The notes below the pieces were generated by a model. It ran no database searches, was not told where the DNA came from, and worked only from the letters and a program-made list of their open reading frames with translations. From assembly GCF_001514235.1 (NCBI RefSeq), contig NZ_KQ948929.1, forward strand, positions 600,637-664,636: DNA of 64,000 nt, read 5' to 3'. Source of the stretch: Streptomyces caeruleatus (GTDB lineage: Bacteria; Actinomycetota; Actinomycetes; Streptomycetales; Streptomycetaceae). Of this stretch, positions 16,618 to 26,329 are shown piece by piece (the stretch's first letter is position 1; each line of letters opens with the position of its first letter). A program made the position numbers and the translations under genes.

Positions 16618-17277
16618 TCATGCCTCCCCGGACGGATCGAGTTCCCCACGCGCCTCGGCCACCCACCGCAGGACACCTTCCGCCCCGGCCTTCTCGGCCG
16701 CCTCCGCCGCCTCCCGGAGGAGTTCCGCGGCCTCCTCCCGCCGGTCCTGCTGGGCCGCGACATAGGCGAGCCCGATCAGGTTGGCGGCCACCCCGGGCAG
16801 GAAGCCCAGCTCGCGGCGCAGCCGGGTGGACTCCTCGAAACGGTCGCGCGCCGCGTCGAGCCGCCCGGCCATCTGCTCCGCGAAACCGAGGTGGCGAAGG
16901 GCGTACGACATGGTCAGCCGGTCGTCGGCGCGGGTGGCGAGGTCGAGGGCGCGGGTGAAGGCGGGCAGGGCCGTCTCGGTGTCGTCACGGACCACCTGGT
17001 GGAAGGTGCCCACCCAGAACAGCGCCTCCCCCTCGCCCCGCACATCACCGAGCCGCCCGTACAGCCGTGCCGCGCGCTCGAAGAGCTCCAGCTCCCGCGC
17101 GTCCTCGACCCGCTCCTCCAGGAACCGGGCGTGGACGATCCGGCCCCGGGCGAGGGCGAGGTCCGCCTCGACCGCGTCCAGCACTTGCCCGGCATCCGCC
17201 AGCGCACCGCTGTCACCGCCGAACACGGCACGTTCGTAAAGGAGTTGGGCCTGTTCTATTCGTGGGTCCGCAGTCAT
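16618..17277 (-). CDS. Tetratricopeptide-repeat protein
   Basis: A 219-residue soluble, mostly helical protein with consecutive TPR-like units. ERAARLYGRLGDVRGEGEAL, TALPAFTRALDLATRADD, SYALRHLGFAEQMAGRLD and DRREEAAELLREAAEAAEKA show the alternating small and large residues of paired helices. It has no signal peptide and no enzymatic domain, so it is probably a protein-binding adaptor. The ATG at 17277 is chosen over a longer frame because TACGAT sits seven bases upstream and no ribosome site is seen, compatible with a leaderless mRNA. No partner is evident nearby. Confidence 0.78.
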   Translation of the reverse strand: MTADPRIEQAQLLYERAVFGGDSGALADAGQVLDAVEADLALARGRIVHARFLEERVEDARELELFERAARLYGRLGDVRGEGEALFWVGTFHQVVRDDTETALPAFTRALDLATRADDRLTMSYALRHLGFAEQMAGRLDAARDRFEESTRLRRELGFLPGVAANLIGLAYVAAQQDRREEAAELLREAAEAAEKAGAEGVLRWVAEARGELDPSGEA

Positions 17278-17344
17278 GCGGCGATCGTACGAAAGTCGTC
17301 CGGCACATCCCAACGACTTTCCGGTGCCCGGCCGACGACTCCCC

Positions 17345-17773
17345 TCAGCCGCCGACCCTGCGGGTCAGGTTCAGCAGGTACTCCTTCCGGTTCAGCGGGT
17401 TGAGGTCGGTGCGCCGGCGTTCCGGGCACGTGCCGCGCGGGGCGGGCGCGTAGTGGTCGAAGGCGCTCTCCAGCTCGCCCCGCCCCTGCAGATCCGCGGG
17501 CACCTCCGTGCCGTGCGCCTTGCAGGCCGACTTCATCAGCCCGTCGAGGAAGTGCTTCTCCGGGATGCGCTCCCCGCTGAAATAGCGGGACACCGAGGAG
17601 ACGCTGGTGCGGTAGTACACGGCGAACTGCCGCTGTGACTTTCCCGAGCCCTTCAGCAGGTGCGGCAGCGCCGTCGCGAGCTCCCGCACCTCGGGACGCA
17701 GCTTCTCCGACAGCGGCTTGAAGCCGTCGGCGTCCTCGAAGACCTCGTGCTCGCGGCCGTCCTCCCGCCTCAC
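17345..17773 (-). CDS. Helix-turn-helix DNA-binding protein
   Basis: A 142-residue cytosolic protein. A helix-turn-helix lies near residues 42-68: KSQRQFAVYYRTSVSSVSRY followed by FSGERIPEKHFLDGLMKSA, a pattern common in Streptomyces XRE-like regulators in which the recognition helix carries SVSSVSRY. The C-terminal part is polar and basic. The GTG start is backed by GGGGGAG. A gene for a 60-residue membrane protein lies 54 bases upstream on the same strand and may share the transcript. Target genes are unknown. Confidence 0.75.
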   Translation of the reverse strand: MRREDGREHEVFEDADGFKPLSEKLRPEVRELATALPHLLKGSGKSQRQFAVYYRTSVSSVSRYFSGERIPEKHFLDGLMKSACKAHGTEVPADLQGRGELESAFDHYAPAPRGTCPERRRTDLNPLNRKEYLLNLTRRVGG

Positions 17774-17827
17774 GAGCTCCCCCGACTTGTGTACGCCCGG
17801 ACCAGTACCCCGGTGCGCGGCCGCGGG

Positions 17828-18010
17828 CTAGCCCTCATCGATGACCCAGTCGAAGAAGGCCACGGCGCCCGCACAGGCCGCCGCGCCCGCCATGACCGAC
17901 TCCGCCGGACCACGGCCCGACAGCGCGGTCAGCGCGTCGGCGCCCGCACCGACGAGGACGCCCAGCAGCAGGACCAGCGCGGCACGCATGGTCAGCAGTG
18001 ACCGGTTCAC
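17828..18010 (-). CDS. Small two-helix membrane protein
   Basis: A 60-residue protein with two hydrophobic segments (ALVLLLGVLVGAGADALTAL and VMAGAAACAGAVAFFDWV) joined by a short polar turn. The GTG start follows GGAGGG at good distance, and third codon positions are G/C rich, so the frame looks real. The function is unknown. Its position directly ahead of a helix-turn-helix gene resembles Streptomyces pairs in which a small membrane protein and a DNA-binding protein are co-transcribed. The pair is also the first unit downstream of the PKS gene on this strand. Confidence 0.65.
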   Translation of the reverse strand: MNRSLLTMRAALVLLLGVLVGAGADALTALSGRGPAESVMAGAAACAGAVAFFDWVIDEG

Positions 18011-18104
18011 ACACCCTCCGAATGAACGAACGGCGCCCCGCCCCTGAACCGGAACACATGTTTTGCTACCGCGGGCTCCCCGCAGCTGGACTTGTGGTCG
18101 CCGC

Positions 18105-21100
18105 TCACGTGCCCCTCTTCGTGAGCGTCCCGATCCAGGCTCGGATCGTGGACGCCGTCGTCTCCGCGTGTTCCCGCATCATCGTCAGATGGTCGCCGGG
18201 GACGTCGACGACATCGTGGGCCGTCGGCCAGGACGTCCGCCAGTCGTCCGCCTCCGCGGACGCCGCCATCGCGGGCGTGGGCCGCAGTGCGCGCACCAGG
18301 AGCGTGGGCGTGGTGACCGGCTCGGGATCCCAGTCGAGGAAGATCCGGTTGTAGGCGCCCATCGCGGCCAGGGCGGTGTCGTCGTCCCCGGTGAGGACGG
18401 GCCGTCCGGTGTCCCGCGGCGGTGGGGCGGCCAGGGACAACAGCCAGTCCTTGCCGCTGTTGTCGGGCGTGATGTGGTAGGTGTCCAGCAGCACCAGACC
18501 CGTCGGCGCCCGGCCCATCCCCTCCAACTCGCCCGCCACCAGGTGCGCCACATTGCCGCCCGCCGACCGTCCCACGACCACGAAGGGCGCGTCCCCGACG
18601 TGCCGCAGCACGCTCTCGGCCTGCGTACGCGCAAGCGCGGCACGGTCCTCCGGTACGGCGGCGCCGGCGCCGATGCCCGGGTGCGGGAACTCCAGGATTT
18701 CCAGGTCGTCGGGTTCCGTCGCGAAGGCGTGGTGGAACCGCGGGAACTCTCCGCCGTCCGAGGCGAGCGACGGATGGTAGGCCGGGAAGTAGACGACGGT
18801 CGGGCGTCCCGAGCCGGGCCGGCCCTGGGAGCGGCGGATCGGGGGCAGGGCGTGCTCGCGGCTTCGGGAGGCCGGGAAGGTGGGCAGCGCCCAGGACGCG
18901 GTGACGAGGAGGTGCATCGCCGCCACCGGTTGTCCGGAGGCACTGACCGTCCGGAACAGCGAGGACAGGGTGTACGTCGGCCGCTCCGCCTCCCCCGGTT
19001 CAGGGGTGCCCGTGGCTGCCGGTTCGTCGTCCAGCAGGCCGAGCAGATGGCGGGCCAGTTCCTCGGCCGTGCGGTGCTCGAACACCACGGCCGCCGACAG
19101 CCGGAGCCCCAGCCCCGTGCTCAGCTGGTTGCGGATCTGTACGGCGGTGAGGGAGTCGAACCCCAGATCGGCGAGGCTCTTGCCGGCCGGGAGTGCGTCG
19201 GCGTGCGGGTAGCCGAGCACGGCGGCCACGTCGGCCCGCAGCAGCGCCACGAGCACCGCCTCCCGCTCACCCGGGGCTGCCCGGTCCAGCCGCTTGCGCC
19301 ACTCCCCCGGCTCGGCCGTCTGCCCGGGAGACCCGACGGAGCCGGATGCGGTTGCCGCGGCGGTCGGCCTGCCGGGACGGACGAGGCCGCGCAACGGCGC
19401 CGGCAGCTGCCCGGCACCGGAACGCAGCGCGGCCTGGTCCAGCAGGATCGGCGCCAGGACCGGCTCCCTCGAACGCAGCGCCGCGTCGAACAGGTCCAGC
19501 CCCTGCCGGGTGGACAGCGGCACAAGGAACTCCGGTGTCTGTGAGCGCTGTCGGGGCTGACCGGCCGCCATGCCGCCGCTGTGCTCCCACGGACCCCACG
19601 CCAGCGACAGCGTGGGCAGTCCTTCGGCGGCGCGGCGGCGGGCGAGGGCGTCGAGGAAGGAGTTCGCGGCCGCGTAGTTGCCCTGGCCCGCCCGGCCCAG
19701 CAGACCGGAGACGGAGGAGAACACGACGAACGCCGTAAGACCCATGTCACGGGTCAGTTCGTGCAGATGCCACGCCGCGTCGGCCTTCGGCCGCAGCACC
19801 GCCGCCATCCGCTCGGGCGTCAGCGAGCCCAGCACTCCGTCGTCGAGCACCCCGGCGGCGTGCACCACCGCGCTCAGCGGCGGCTCGCAGCCCCGGACCA
19901 CCTCGGCCAGTGCGGCCGGGTCGGCCGCGTCGCAGGCGACGATGCCGACCCGCGCGCCCAACTCCTCCAGCTCCCGGCGTAGTTCCCGCACCCCCGGTGC
20001 CTGCGGCCCACGGCGGCCGGTCAGCAGCAGATGCCGTACGCCGTGTTCGACGACCAGGTGACGGGCTAGTTCCGCGCCCAGTGCGCCGGTGCCTCCGGTG
20101 ATCAGCACTGTGCCGTCCGTGTCGAGGGTGGCCCCGGTGTCCGGGGTGTCGTCGGCCATGGCCAGCCGCGGGACCGTCACCCGCCCGTCCCGTATGCGCA
20201 GTTGCGGCTCGCCGGTGGCGACGGCCGACGCGAGGATCCGCAGCGATTCCGGCCGCCCGTCCACATCGACCAGGACGACACGTCCGGGCAGCTCCGACTG
20301 CGCCGCCCGCACCAGCCCCCAGACCGCCGCACCGGCCAGATCAGGCACCGGCCCGGTGGCGTCCCGCGTGACCACGACCAGCCGTGAGCCCGCCGTGCCC
20401 GGATCGTCCTGCCAGTCCTGGAGCACCCGGAGCACGCTGCCGGTCAGCTCGTGCACGGCGGAGAGCGGATTGGAGCCGGTGCCGGAGTCGGAGTCGGAGT
20501 CGGAGTCGGCGGCTGTGACGGCTGTGACGGCTGTGACGGCTGTGACGGCGACGAACTCGGGATTCGCCGCGTCGGCCTCGGGCAGGAACCCGGCGAGGTC
20601 CAGCTCGTCCGGTCCGCGCACCGCCCAGGCACGGTCGTCCGCACCGCCCGCGAGTTCGAGAGCGGCCCAGTCAGGGCGCAGCAGAGCCCTTCGTACGATG
20701 CCATGTGTGCCGTTGTCGGTCATGTCGGCCCCGCCGGCCGAGAGTTCCCGCGTGACCAGTGACTCCACGCGTGCCACGAGCCGGTCGGACGGGTCGGCCA
20801 TCGTCAGCGAGACCGTGTCCGGGCCCGTCGACGTCACCCTGACCCGCAACTCCGTGGCTCCCGACGCGTGCAGGCTCACTCCGCTCCACGCGAAGGGCAC
20901 CCGAACCGCGCTCGGGTCAGCGGGACCTGCCAGGAGAGGCGCGTGCAACGCGGCGTCGAACAGGGCCGGGTGGAGCCCGTAGCGGCCCGCTTCCGAGGCC
21001 TGCGAGGCGGGCAGCCGGACCTCCGCGAAGACGTCGTCGCCGCGCCGCCAGAGTGCGGCGACTCCCTGGAACGCGGGCCCGTAGGTGAGCCCGGTGTCGG

Positions 21101-24100
21101 CGAGGGCGGCGTACGCGTCGGTGAGGTCCACCGTTTCGGCGTCCGGCGGGGGCCAGGGGTCCGATCCGCTCTCCGCCACCGCCACCGCCACCGTCGCCGC
21201 CGCCGCCGTCGCCGTCGCCGTCGCCGTCGCCAGGCCGAGTCGGCCGGTGACGTTCCGGGTCCACGGCGTGTCCTCGTCGGAATCCTCCGGCCGGGAGTAG
21301 ACGTCGAGCGACCGTCGTCCCGTGTCGTCCCGCTCACCCACCACGACCTGCACCCGCACCCCGGCGGGCCCGGACAGGGCCAGCGGCGTCAGCATCACGA
21401 GCTCGTCGACCGCGGCACAGCCCACCTCGTCGCCCGCCCGCACGGCCATCTCCACGAACACCGTCGCCGGCACGACCGCCCTCCCGGCGACGACATGGTC
21501 CGCGAGCCACGGGTGCGCCGCGAGGGACAGCACCCCGGTCAGCACCGTCCGCTCGGTGTCCGGAACCGGGAACGCCGGGCCCAGCAGCGGCCCGGCGGCG
21601 GTCGCCGGGGGCGGTGCGTCCAGCCAGTACCGCCGCCGCTGGAAGGCGTACGTCGGCAGATCCACGCGCCGCGCGCCGGACCCGGCGTACACCGCCCGCC
21701 AGTCGACGGCCGCACCCGCCGCATGCAGCCGCGCCACGGACGCCAGGAGCGTCTCCGGTTCGTACGCACCGCCTCGGGTGGCCGCCGCGAGTACGGTGCC
21801 GCGCGTGGACGGGTCGGTCAGGGAGTCGGTGGCCGCGGCGGTGAGCGCGGGCCCGGGGCCGAGTTCCAGGTAGGCGGAGATCCCGTCGTCCGCGAGTCGC
21901 CGCACGGCGTCGGCGAAGCGTACGGGGAGCCGGGCGTGCCGCGTCCAGTACTCGGGCGAGCACAGCTCGGCGGGCTCGGCGAGCCTGCCTGTCACGGTGG
22001 AGACGATGGGGATGCTCGGCGGCCGGAAGGTCAACTGCTGGGCGACGCCCAGGAGTTCGTCGAGCATCGGGTCCATCAGCGGGGAGTGGAAGGCGTGACT
22101 CACGCGGAGTCGTACGGTCCCGCGGCCGCGCGCCTCGAAGCGTGCGGCGGCCGCGATCACCGCTTCCCGCTCGCCCGAGACCACCACCGAGCGGCGGCCG
22201 TTGACGGCGGCGATGGCCACCCGCGTTCCGAACTCCGTGAGCACGGCGGTGACTTCCGTCTCGGACGCGTCCAGCGCCACCATCGCGCCGCCCTCGGGCA
22301 GCGCCCGCATCAGCCGGCCGCGAGCGGCGACGAGCGTGGCCGCGTCAGGGAGATCGAGTACACCGGCGACGTGGGCGGCGGCCAGTTCGCCGACGGAGTG
22401 GCCCACGAGTCGGTCGGCTCGAACACCCCACGACTCCAGCAGCCGGAAGAGCGCGACCTCGAAGGCGAACAGTGCGGTCTGCGTGAAGTCCGTACGGTCC
22501 ACGAGGGCCGCGTCCGGTGAGCCCGGCTCGGCGGACAGCACCGCGCTGAGCGGCTGTGGGAGACGGGCGTCCAGACTGTGGCAGACCTCGTCGAAGGCTT
22601 CGGCGAACACGGGGAAGGCGGCGCGCAGTTCGGCGCCCATCCGGGGGCGCTGGGCGCCTTGTCCGGTGAACAGGAAGGCCGTGCGGATCGCCGGGTCCGC
22701 CAGTCCTCGGACGACGCCCGGTGCGTCGCGTCCCTGCGCGAGCGCGGTCAGCGCGTCCAGCATCCGTGCCCGGTCGCCGGCCGGCACGATCGCCCGATGG
22801 GAGAGGGCGGGACGCGACACCGCGAGCGCGTGGGCGATGTCGGCGGTCGACGCGGACGACAGGGCCGTGCCGTTCGCCGCTTCGGCCGCGAGGCGGCGCG
22901 CCTGGGCGCGCAGGGCGGCCTCGTCGGCGGCGGAGAGCAGCCAGGGGACGGGCGGGGCGGCGGTCGTGGTCTGCGGGGCCGCCGCGGACTCTGCCCCAGG
23001 TGCCTCCTCCAGGATCACATGCGCGTTGGTCCCGCCTATCCCGAAGGCCGAGACCCCGGCCCGCCGCGGCCGGTCCGTGGCCGGCCAGGGCCGGGGCTCG
23101 GTGAGCAGTTCCACCCGGCCGGAGGACCAGTCGACGTGCGGTGTGGGCGGGTCGGCGTGCAGCGTGCGGGGCAGGGCGCCGTGCCGCATGGCCTGCACCG
23201 TCTTGATGACACCGGCGACCCCGGCCGCCGCCTGTGTGTGCCCGAGGTTGGACTTGACCGAACCGAGCCACAGCGGCCGCGTACGGTCCTGCCCGTACGT
23301 GGCCAGCAGGGCCTGCGCCTCGATGGGGTCGCCGAGCCGGGTTCCCGTGCCGTGCGCCTCCACCACGTCCACGTCACCGGCGCGCAGTCCCGCGTCGGCC
23401 AGTGCCTGGGTGATGAGCCGCTGCTGGGCCGGTCCGTGGGGCGCGGTGAGCCCATTGGAGGCGCCGTCGGAGTTGACGGCCGAGCCGCGGAGCACGGCCA
23501 GGACCGGGTGACCGTGGCGCCGCGCGTCGGACAGCCGCTCCAGCAGGACGAGTCCCACGCCCTCACCCCAGGCCGTGCCGTCGGCCGCCGCCGAGAAGGA
23601 CTTGCAGCGCCCGTCGGCCGACAGCCCGCGCTGCCGGCTGAAGGCGAGGAACGACTGGGGCGTCGCCATCACCGTGACCCCGCCGGCCAGCGCCAGCGAG
23701 CACTCGCCCGACCGCAGCGACCGCGCCGCCCAGTGCAGCGCCACCAGCGAGGACGAACAGGCGGTGTCGACGGTGATCGCGGGACCGCGCAGGCCGTACA
23801 CATAGGAGATCCGTCCGGAAGCCACGCTGCCGGTCGAGCCGAGGCCCAGGTGCGCCTCCAACTCATGGGCGCGAGGGAGACGGGAGGCGTAGTCGTCGTA
23901 CATCACGCCGACGAAGACGCCGGTGTCGCTCTCGCGCACCGACTCCGGGTCGATCCCGGCCCGCTCCCACACCTCCCAGGACGTCTCCAGGAGCAGCCGC
24001 TGCTGCGGATCCATCGCGAGCGCCTCGCGCGGGGAGATCCCGAACAGTCCGGCGTCGAACTCCGCGGCCCGGTGCAGGAATCCGCCGTGTCGCGTGTACG

Positions 24101-26255
24101 AGGTGCCGATGCGGTCGGGATCGGGGTCGTACAGGGCGTCCAGGTCCCAGCCGCGGTCGGCCGGGAACTCGGTGATGGCGTCCCGGCCCTGTGACACCAA
24201 CTCCCACAGATCTTCGGGGGAGTTGACGTCACCCGGATACCGGCAGCCCATGGCGACGATGACGATCGGATCGTCCTCGGACGACCTGTCCGGTCCGACG
24301 TAGGCCTGGCGGCGTGTGTCCGGCCCGCTCTCGAACAGCGCGGCGCGCAGGTACCGGGCCGCCTCGGCCGGTGTCGGGTGGTCGAAGACCAGCGTCGCCG
24401 GCAGGGCCAGGCCGGTCAGCGCGCCGAGCCGTTCGACCAGTTCGACCACGCCGACGGAGGTCATGCCGATATCGGCGAACGGGCTGTCCGCGTCGGGCAG
24501 TTCGCCCGCTGTGTGCCGGCAGATGTCGGCCGTCTCGGCGAGCACCGCCGCGCGCAGCGCGCGCTCCTGGTCGTCGGGTGAGAGGGCGAGGAGCCGCTCG
24601 TGCAGGGCGGTGGCGGAGGGGGCGGCGTCGGTGAGGGCGGCGTCGGTGAGGGCGGTGTCGGCGAGGGCGGTGTCGGCCGCGACCGGGACGGCCGGGGCGG
24701 GGACGGCCGGGGCGGGGACGACGACCTCGTGGCGGGCGATCTTGCCGGACGCGGTGCGCGGGACGGCGGCGATCTCGCGTATCTCGGCTGGCACCTTGTA
24801 GTCGGCCAGCCGGGTACGGCACTCGGCGAGCACCCGCCGCGTGTCGATCCCCTCCGGGCCCGGTACCACGAAGGCGACCGGGACCTCGCCGAGCACGTCG
24901 TGCGGTACGCCCACGACCACTGCATCGGACACCCCGGGACACTCCGCCAGGACCTGCTCGATCTCCGTCGGGTGGATGTTCTCGCCGCCGCGGATGATCA
25001 GCTCGCTGACCCGGCCGGTGAGCCGGAGGTGGCCGTGTTCGACGCGGCGGCCGAGGTCGCCGGTGCGGTACCAGCCGTCCCGCAGCGCGGCGGCCGTCGC
25101 CTCGGGCTGCCGGTGGTACCCCGTCATCAGTCCCGGCGAGCGCACCCAGAGCTCGCCCTCGGCACCGTCCCGGGCGTCCTCGCCGCTGCCCGAGTCGACC
25201 ACGCGTATGTCCACCCCGGGTACGGGCGGCCCGCAGGAACCATCGACCCCGGGTCCCTCGGGGCGGCTGACCGCGATCACGCCGCAGGTCTCGGTGCTGC
25301 CGTACGCGTCGAGCAGCGGCGCCCCCAGAGTGTCCGCCACGGCCGCGCGCAGCGCGGAACCGCTCGGCGCACCCGCCACGACACACAGGCGCAGGGCCTG
25401 CGGGGGCTCGCCGGGCGAGTCGAGCAGCCGGTGATACGTCGTGGGCACGCCGCCCAGCAGGGTGAAGGGCCCGCCGAGTCCCTCGTACGCGGTGGCGAGT
25501 TCCCGGCGCAGACCGCCGGGCGGCAGCAGGTCACCGGCGATGCGGGCGCTCGCGCCGACGGCCGTCACGCCGAGGACGGCCAGCGAGTGGCTGAAGCTGT
25601 GGAACAGCGGAAGCGGCCAGAGCAGCCGGTCGTCGGGCGAGAGGCCGAGGATCGGGGCGTAGCAGGCGGCCACGGACCACAGCGCGGCCCGCTGCGTGGA
25701 CAGCACGCCCTTGGGCCGGTGGGTGGTGCCGGACGTGTACAGCATCCAGGCCGGATCGTCGAGCCCGAGCAGGTCGATCTCCGCGGACCCGATGTCGCTC
25801 CCGGCCACGCTCTCGAACAGCTGGGTGTCGCCGTCCGGTGCCGGGCCACTCCCGGTGACCAGCACGCCCAGGCCGTCGTACGGCCGTCCCAGGCGCCGCA
25901 GTCGGGCGAGGTGCGCGGCGTCGGTGATGACGTGGGCGGCGCCGCTGTCCTGGAGGAAGTGGGCCAGCTCGGCGTCGGAGGACCGCGGGTTGAGCGGGAC
26001 GCCGACCATCCCGGCCCGCAGCACGGCGAGGCAACTCTCCACGGCCTCCACGCGGTTGCCGAGCCAGATCGCGACGCGGTCGCCGCGCCGCGGTCCTGTC
26101 CGGGTGAGATACCCGGCCAGAGCGCGGGTGCGGCGCTCCAGCTCGGCGTAGGTGACACTGCGCGAGGCGTCGGCGTACGCGATGCGCCGCGCCGCCGACC
26201 CGGCGTGCTCCTTCAACAGTTCCGGCACCGGCCGGATCAGCTCGTCACGCCTCAT
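18105..26255 (-). CDS. Monomodular type I polyketide synthase with CoA-ligase loading domain and thioesterase
   Basis: One 2716-residue protein holds a complete starter-plus-one-extension line. Residues about 1-510 are an AMP-dependent CoA ligase-like loader (YTSGTTHRPKGVL, YGSTETCG, GWYRTGDLG, K in ASGKIAR). ACP1 has Ser600 in GMTSVGV, and KS has Cys832 in DTACSSS. AT has Ser1287 in GHSVGEL, and HAFH points to malonyl-CoA. DH carries HVVAGRAVVP near 1587 and LFDAALH. KR has GGTGALG near 2051, LDD and SSV..NYAAAN near 2195. ACP2 has Ser2368 in GFDSL, and TE has Ser2564 in GRSAGG. With DH and KR but no ER, the expected release is a 2-enoic acid built on a carboxylic starter, or a longer polyene if the module is iterative. 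Three repeat-rich linkers interrupt the protein. The deaminase gene 75 bases upstream may share its mRNA. Confidence 0.93.
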   Translation of the reverse strand: MRRDELIRPVPELLKEHAGSAARRIAYADASRSVTYAELERRTRALAGYLTRTGPRRGDRVAIWLGNRVEAVESCLAVLRAGMVGVPLNPRSSDAELAHFLQDSGAAHVITDAAHLARLRRLGRPYDGLGVLVTGSGPAPDGDTQLFESVAGSDIGSAEIDLLGLDDPAWMLYTSGTTHRPKGVLSTQRAALWSVAACYAPILGLSPDDRLLWPLPLFHSFSHSLAVLGVTAVGASARIAGDLLPPGGLRRELATAYEGLGGPFTLLGGVPTTYHRLLDSPGEPPQALRLCVVAGAPSGSALRAAVADTLGAPLLDAYGSTETCGVIAVSRPEGPGVDGSCGPPVPGVDIRVVDSGSGEDARDGAEGELWVRSPGLMTGYHRQPEATAAALRDGWYRTGDLGRRVEHGHLRLTGRVSELIIRGGENIHPTEIEQVLAECPGVSDAVVVGVPHDVLGEVPVAFVVPGPEGIDTRRVLAECRTRLADYKVPAEIREIAAVPRTASGKIARHEVVVPAPAVPAPAVPVAADTALADTALTDAALTDAAPSATALHERLLALSPDDQERALRAAVLAETADICRHTAGELPDADSPFADIGMTSVGVVELVERLGALTGLALPATLVFDHPTPAEAARYLRAALFESGPDTRRQAYVGPDRSSEDDPIVIVAMGCRYPGDVNSPEDLWELVSQGRDAITEFPADRGWDLDALYDPDPDRIGTSYTRHGGFLHRAAEFDAGLFGISPREALAMDPQQRLLLETSWEVWERAGIDPESVRESDTGVFVGVMYDDYASRLPRAHELEAHLGLGSTGSVASGRISYVYGLRGPAITVDTACSSSLVALHWAARSLRSGECSLALAGGVTVMATPQSFLAFSRQRGLSADGRCKSFSAAADGTAWGEGVGLVLLERLSDARRHGHPVLAVLRGSAVNSDGASNGLTAPHGPAQQRLITQALADAGLRAGDVDVVEAHGTGTRLGDPIEAQALLATYGQDRTRPLWLGSVKSNLGHTQAAAGVAGVIKTVQAMRHGALPRTLHADPPTPHVDWSSGRVELLTEPRPWPATDRPRRAGVSAFGIGGTNAHVILEEAPGAESAAAPQTTTAAPPVPWLLSAADEAALRAQARRLAAEAANGTALSSASTADIAHALAVSRPALSHRAIVPAGDRARMLDALTALAQGRDAPGVVRGLADPAIRTAFLFTGQGAQRPRMGAELRAAFPVFAEAFDEVCHSLDARLPQPLSAVLSAEPGSPDAALVDRTDFTQTALFAFEVALFRLLESWGVRADRLVGHSVGELAAAHVAGVLDLPDAATLVAARGRLMRALPEGGAMVALDASETEVTAVLTEFGTRVAIAAVNGRRSVVVSGEREAVIAAAARFEARGRGTVRLRVSHAFHSPLMDPMLDELLGVAQQLTFRPPSIPIVSTVTGRLAEPAELCSPEYWTRHARLPVRFADAVRRLADDGISAYLELGPGPALTAAATDSLTDPSTRGTVLAAATRGGAYEPETLLASVARLHAAGAAVDWRAVYAGSGARRVDLPTYAFQRRRYWLDAPPPATAAGPLLGPAFPVPDTERTVLTGVLSLAAHPWLADHVVAGRAVVPATVFVEMAVRAGDEVGCAAVDELVMLTPLALSGPAGVRVQVVVGERDDTGRRSLDVYSRPEDSDEDTPWTRNVTGRLGLATATATATAAAATVAVAVAESGSDPWPPPDAETVDLTDAYAALADTGLTYGPAFQGVAALWRRGDDVFAEVRLPASQASEAGRYGLHPALFDAALHAPLLAGPADPSAVRVPFAWSGVSLHASGATELRVRVTSTGPDTVSLTMADPSDRLVARVESLVTRELSAGGADMTDNGTHGIVRRALLRPDWAALELAGGADDRAWAVRGPDELDLAGFLPEADAANPEFVAVTAVTAVTAVTAADSDSDSDSGTGSNPLSAVHELTGSVLRVLQDWQDDPGTAGSRLVVVTRDATGPVPDLAGAAVWGLVRAAQSELPGRVVLVDVDGRPESLRILASAVATGEPQLRIRDGRVTVPRLAMADDTPDTGATLDTDGTVLITGGTGALGAELARHLVVEHGVRHLLLTGRRGPQAPGVRELRRELEELGARVGIVACDAADPAALAEVVRGCEPPLSAVVHAAGVLDDGVLGSLTPERMAAVLRPKADAAWHLHELTRDMGLTAFVVFSSVSGLLGRAGQGNYAAANSFLDALARRRAAEGLPTLSLAWGPWEHSGGMAAGQPRQRSQTPEFLVPLSTRQGLDLFDAALRSREPVLAPILLDQAALRSGAGQLPAPLRGLVRPGRPTAAATASGSVGSPGQTAEPGEWRKRLDRAAPGEREAVLVALLRADVAAVLGYPHADALPAGKSLADLGFDSLTAVQIRNQLSTGLGLRLSAAVVFEHRTAEELARHLLGLLDDEPAATGTPEPGEAERPTYTLSSLFRTVSASGQPVAAMHLLVTASWALPTFPASRSREHALPPIRRSQGRPGSGRPTVVYFPAYHPSLASDGGEFPRFHHAFATEPDDLEILEFPHPGIGAGAAVPEDRAALARTQAESVLRHVGDAPFVVVGRSAGGNVAHLVAGELEGMGRAPTGLVLLDTYHITPDNSGKDWLLSLAAPPPRDTGRPVLTGDDDTALAAMGAYNRIFLDWDPEPVTTPTLLVRALRPTPAMAASAEADDWRTSWPTAHDVVDVPGDHLTMMREHAETTASTIRAWIGTLTKRGT
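20484..20546. repeat. Tandem repeats in the DH-KR linker of the PKS gene
   Basis: Four copies of GGAGTC (20484-20507) are followed by four exact copies of GGCTGTGAC (20511-20546). On the coding strand they give VTAVTAVTAVTA followed by a DSDSDSDS run. Exact repetition at DNA level points to slippage. The length is a multiple of three, so the frame is kept. Confidence 0.9.
21174..21232. repeat. GCC-rich microsatellite in the DH region of the PKS gene
   Basis: Runs of CCACCG and CGCCGT units encode an ATATATATAAAATVAVAVA linker inside the dehydratase region, a low-complexity insertion not expected in the fold. It may affect DH packing. Confidence 0.8.
24621..24719. repeat. 15-bp tandem repeats between the CoA ligase and ACP1
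   Basis: Four near-identical copies of GGCGGCGTCGGTGAG, then two copies of a 15-bp GGGACGGCCGGGGCG unit. They encode ADTALADTALTDAAL and PAPAVPAPAV, a flexible Ala/Pro/Asp linker joining the loader to its carrier protein. Confidence 0.88.
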
Positions 26256-26329
26256 GTCCCCGCCTTCGAAGTCCCTTGCCGTGCGGCGATGTTGAGCCTA
26301 CGCGGAGGCCGCCCTGGCCGTCGGTTCGG

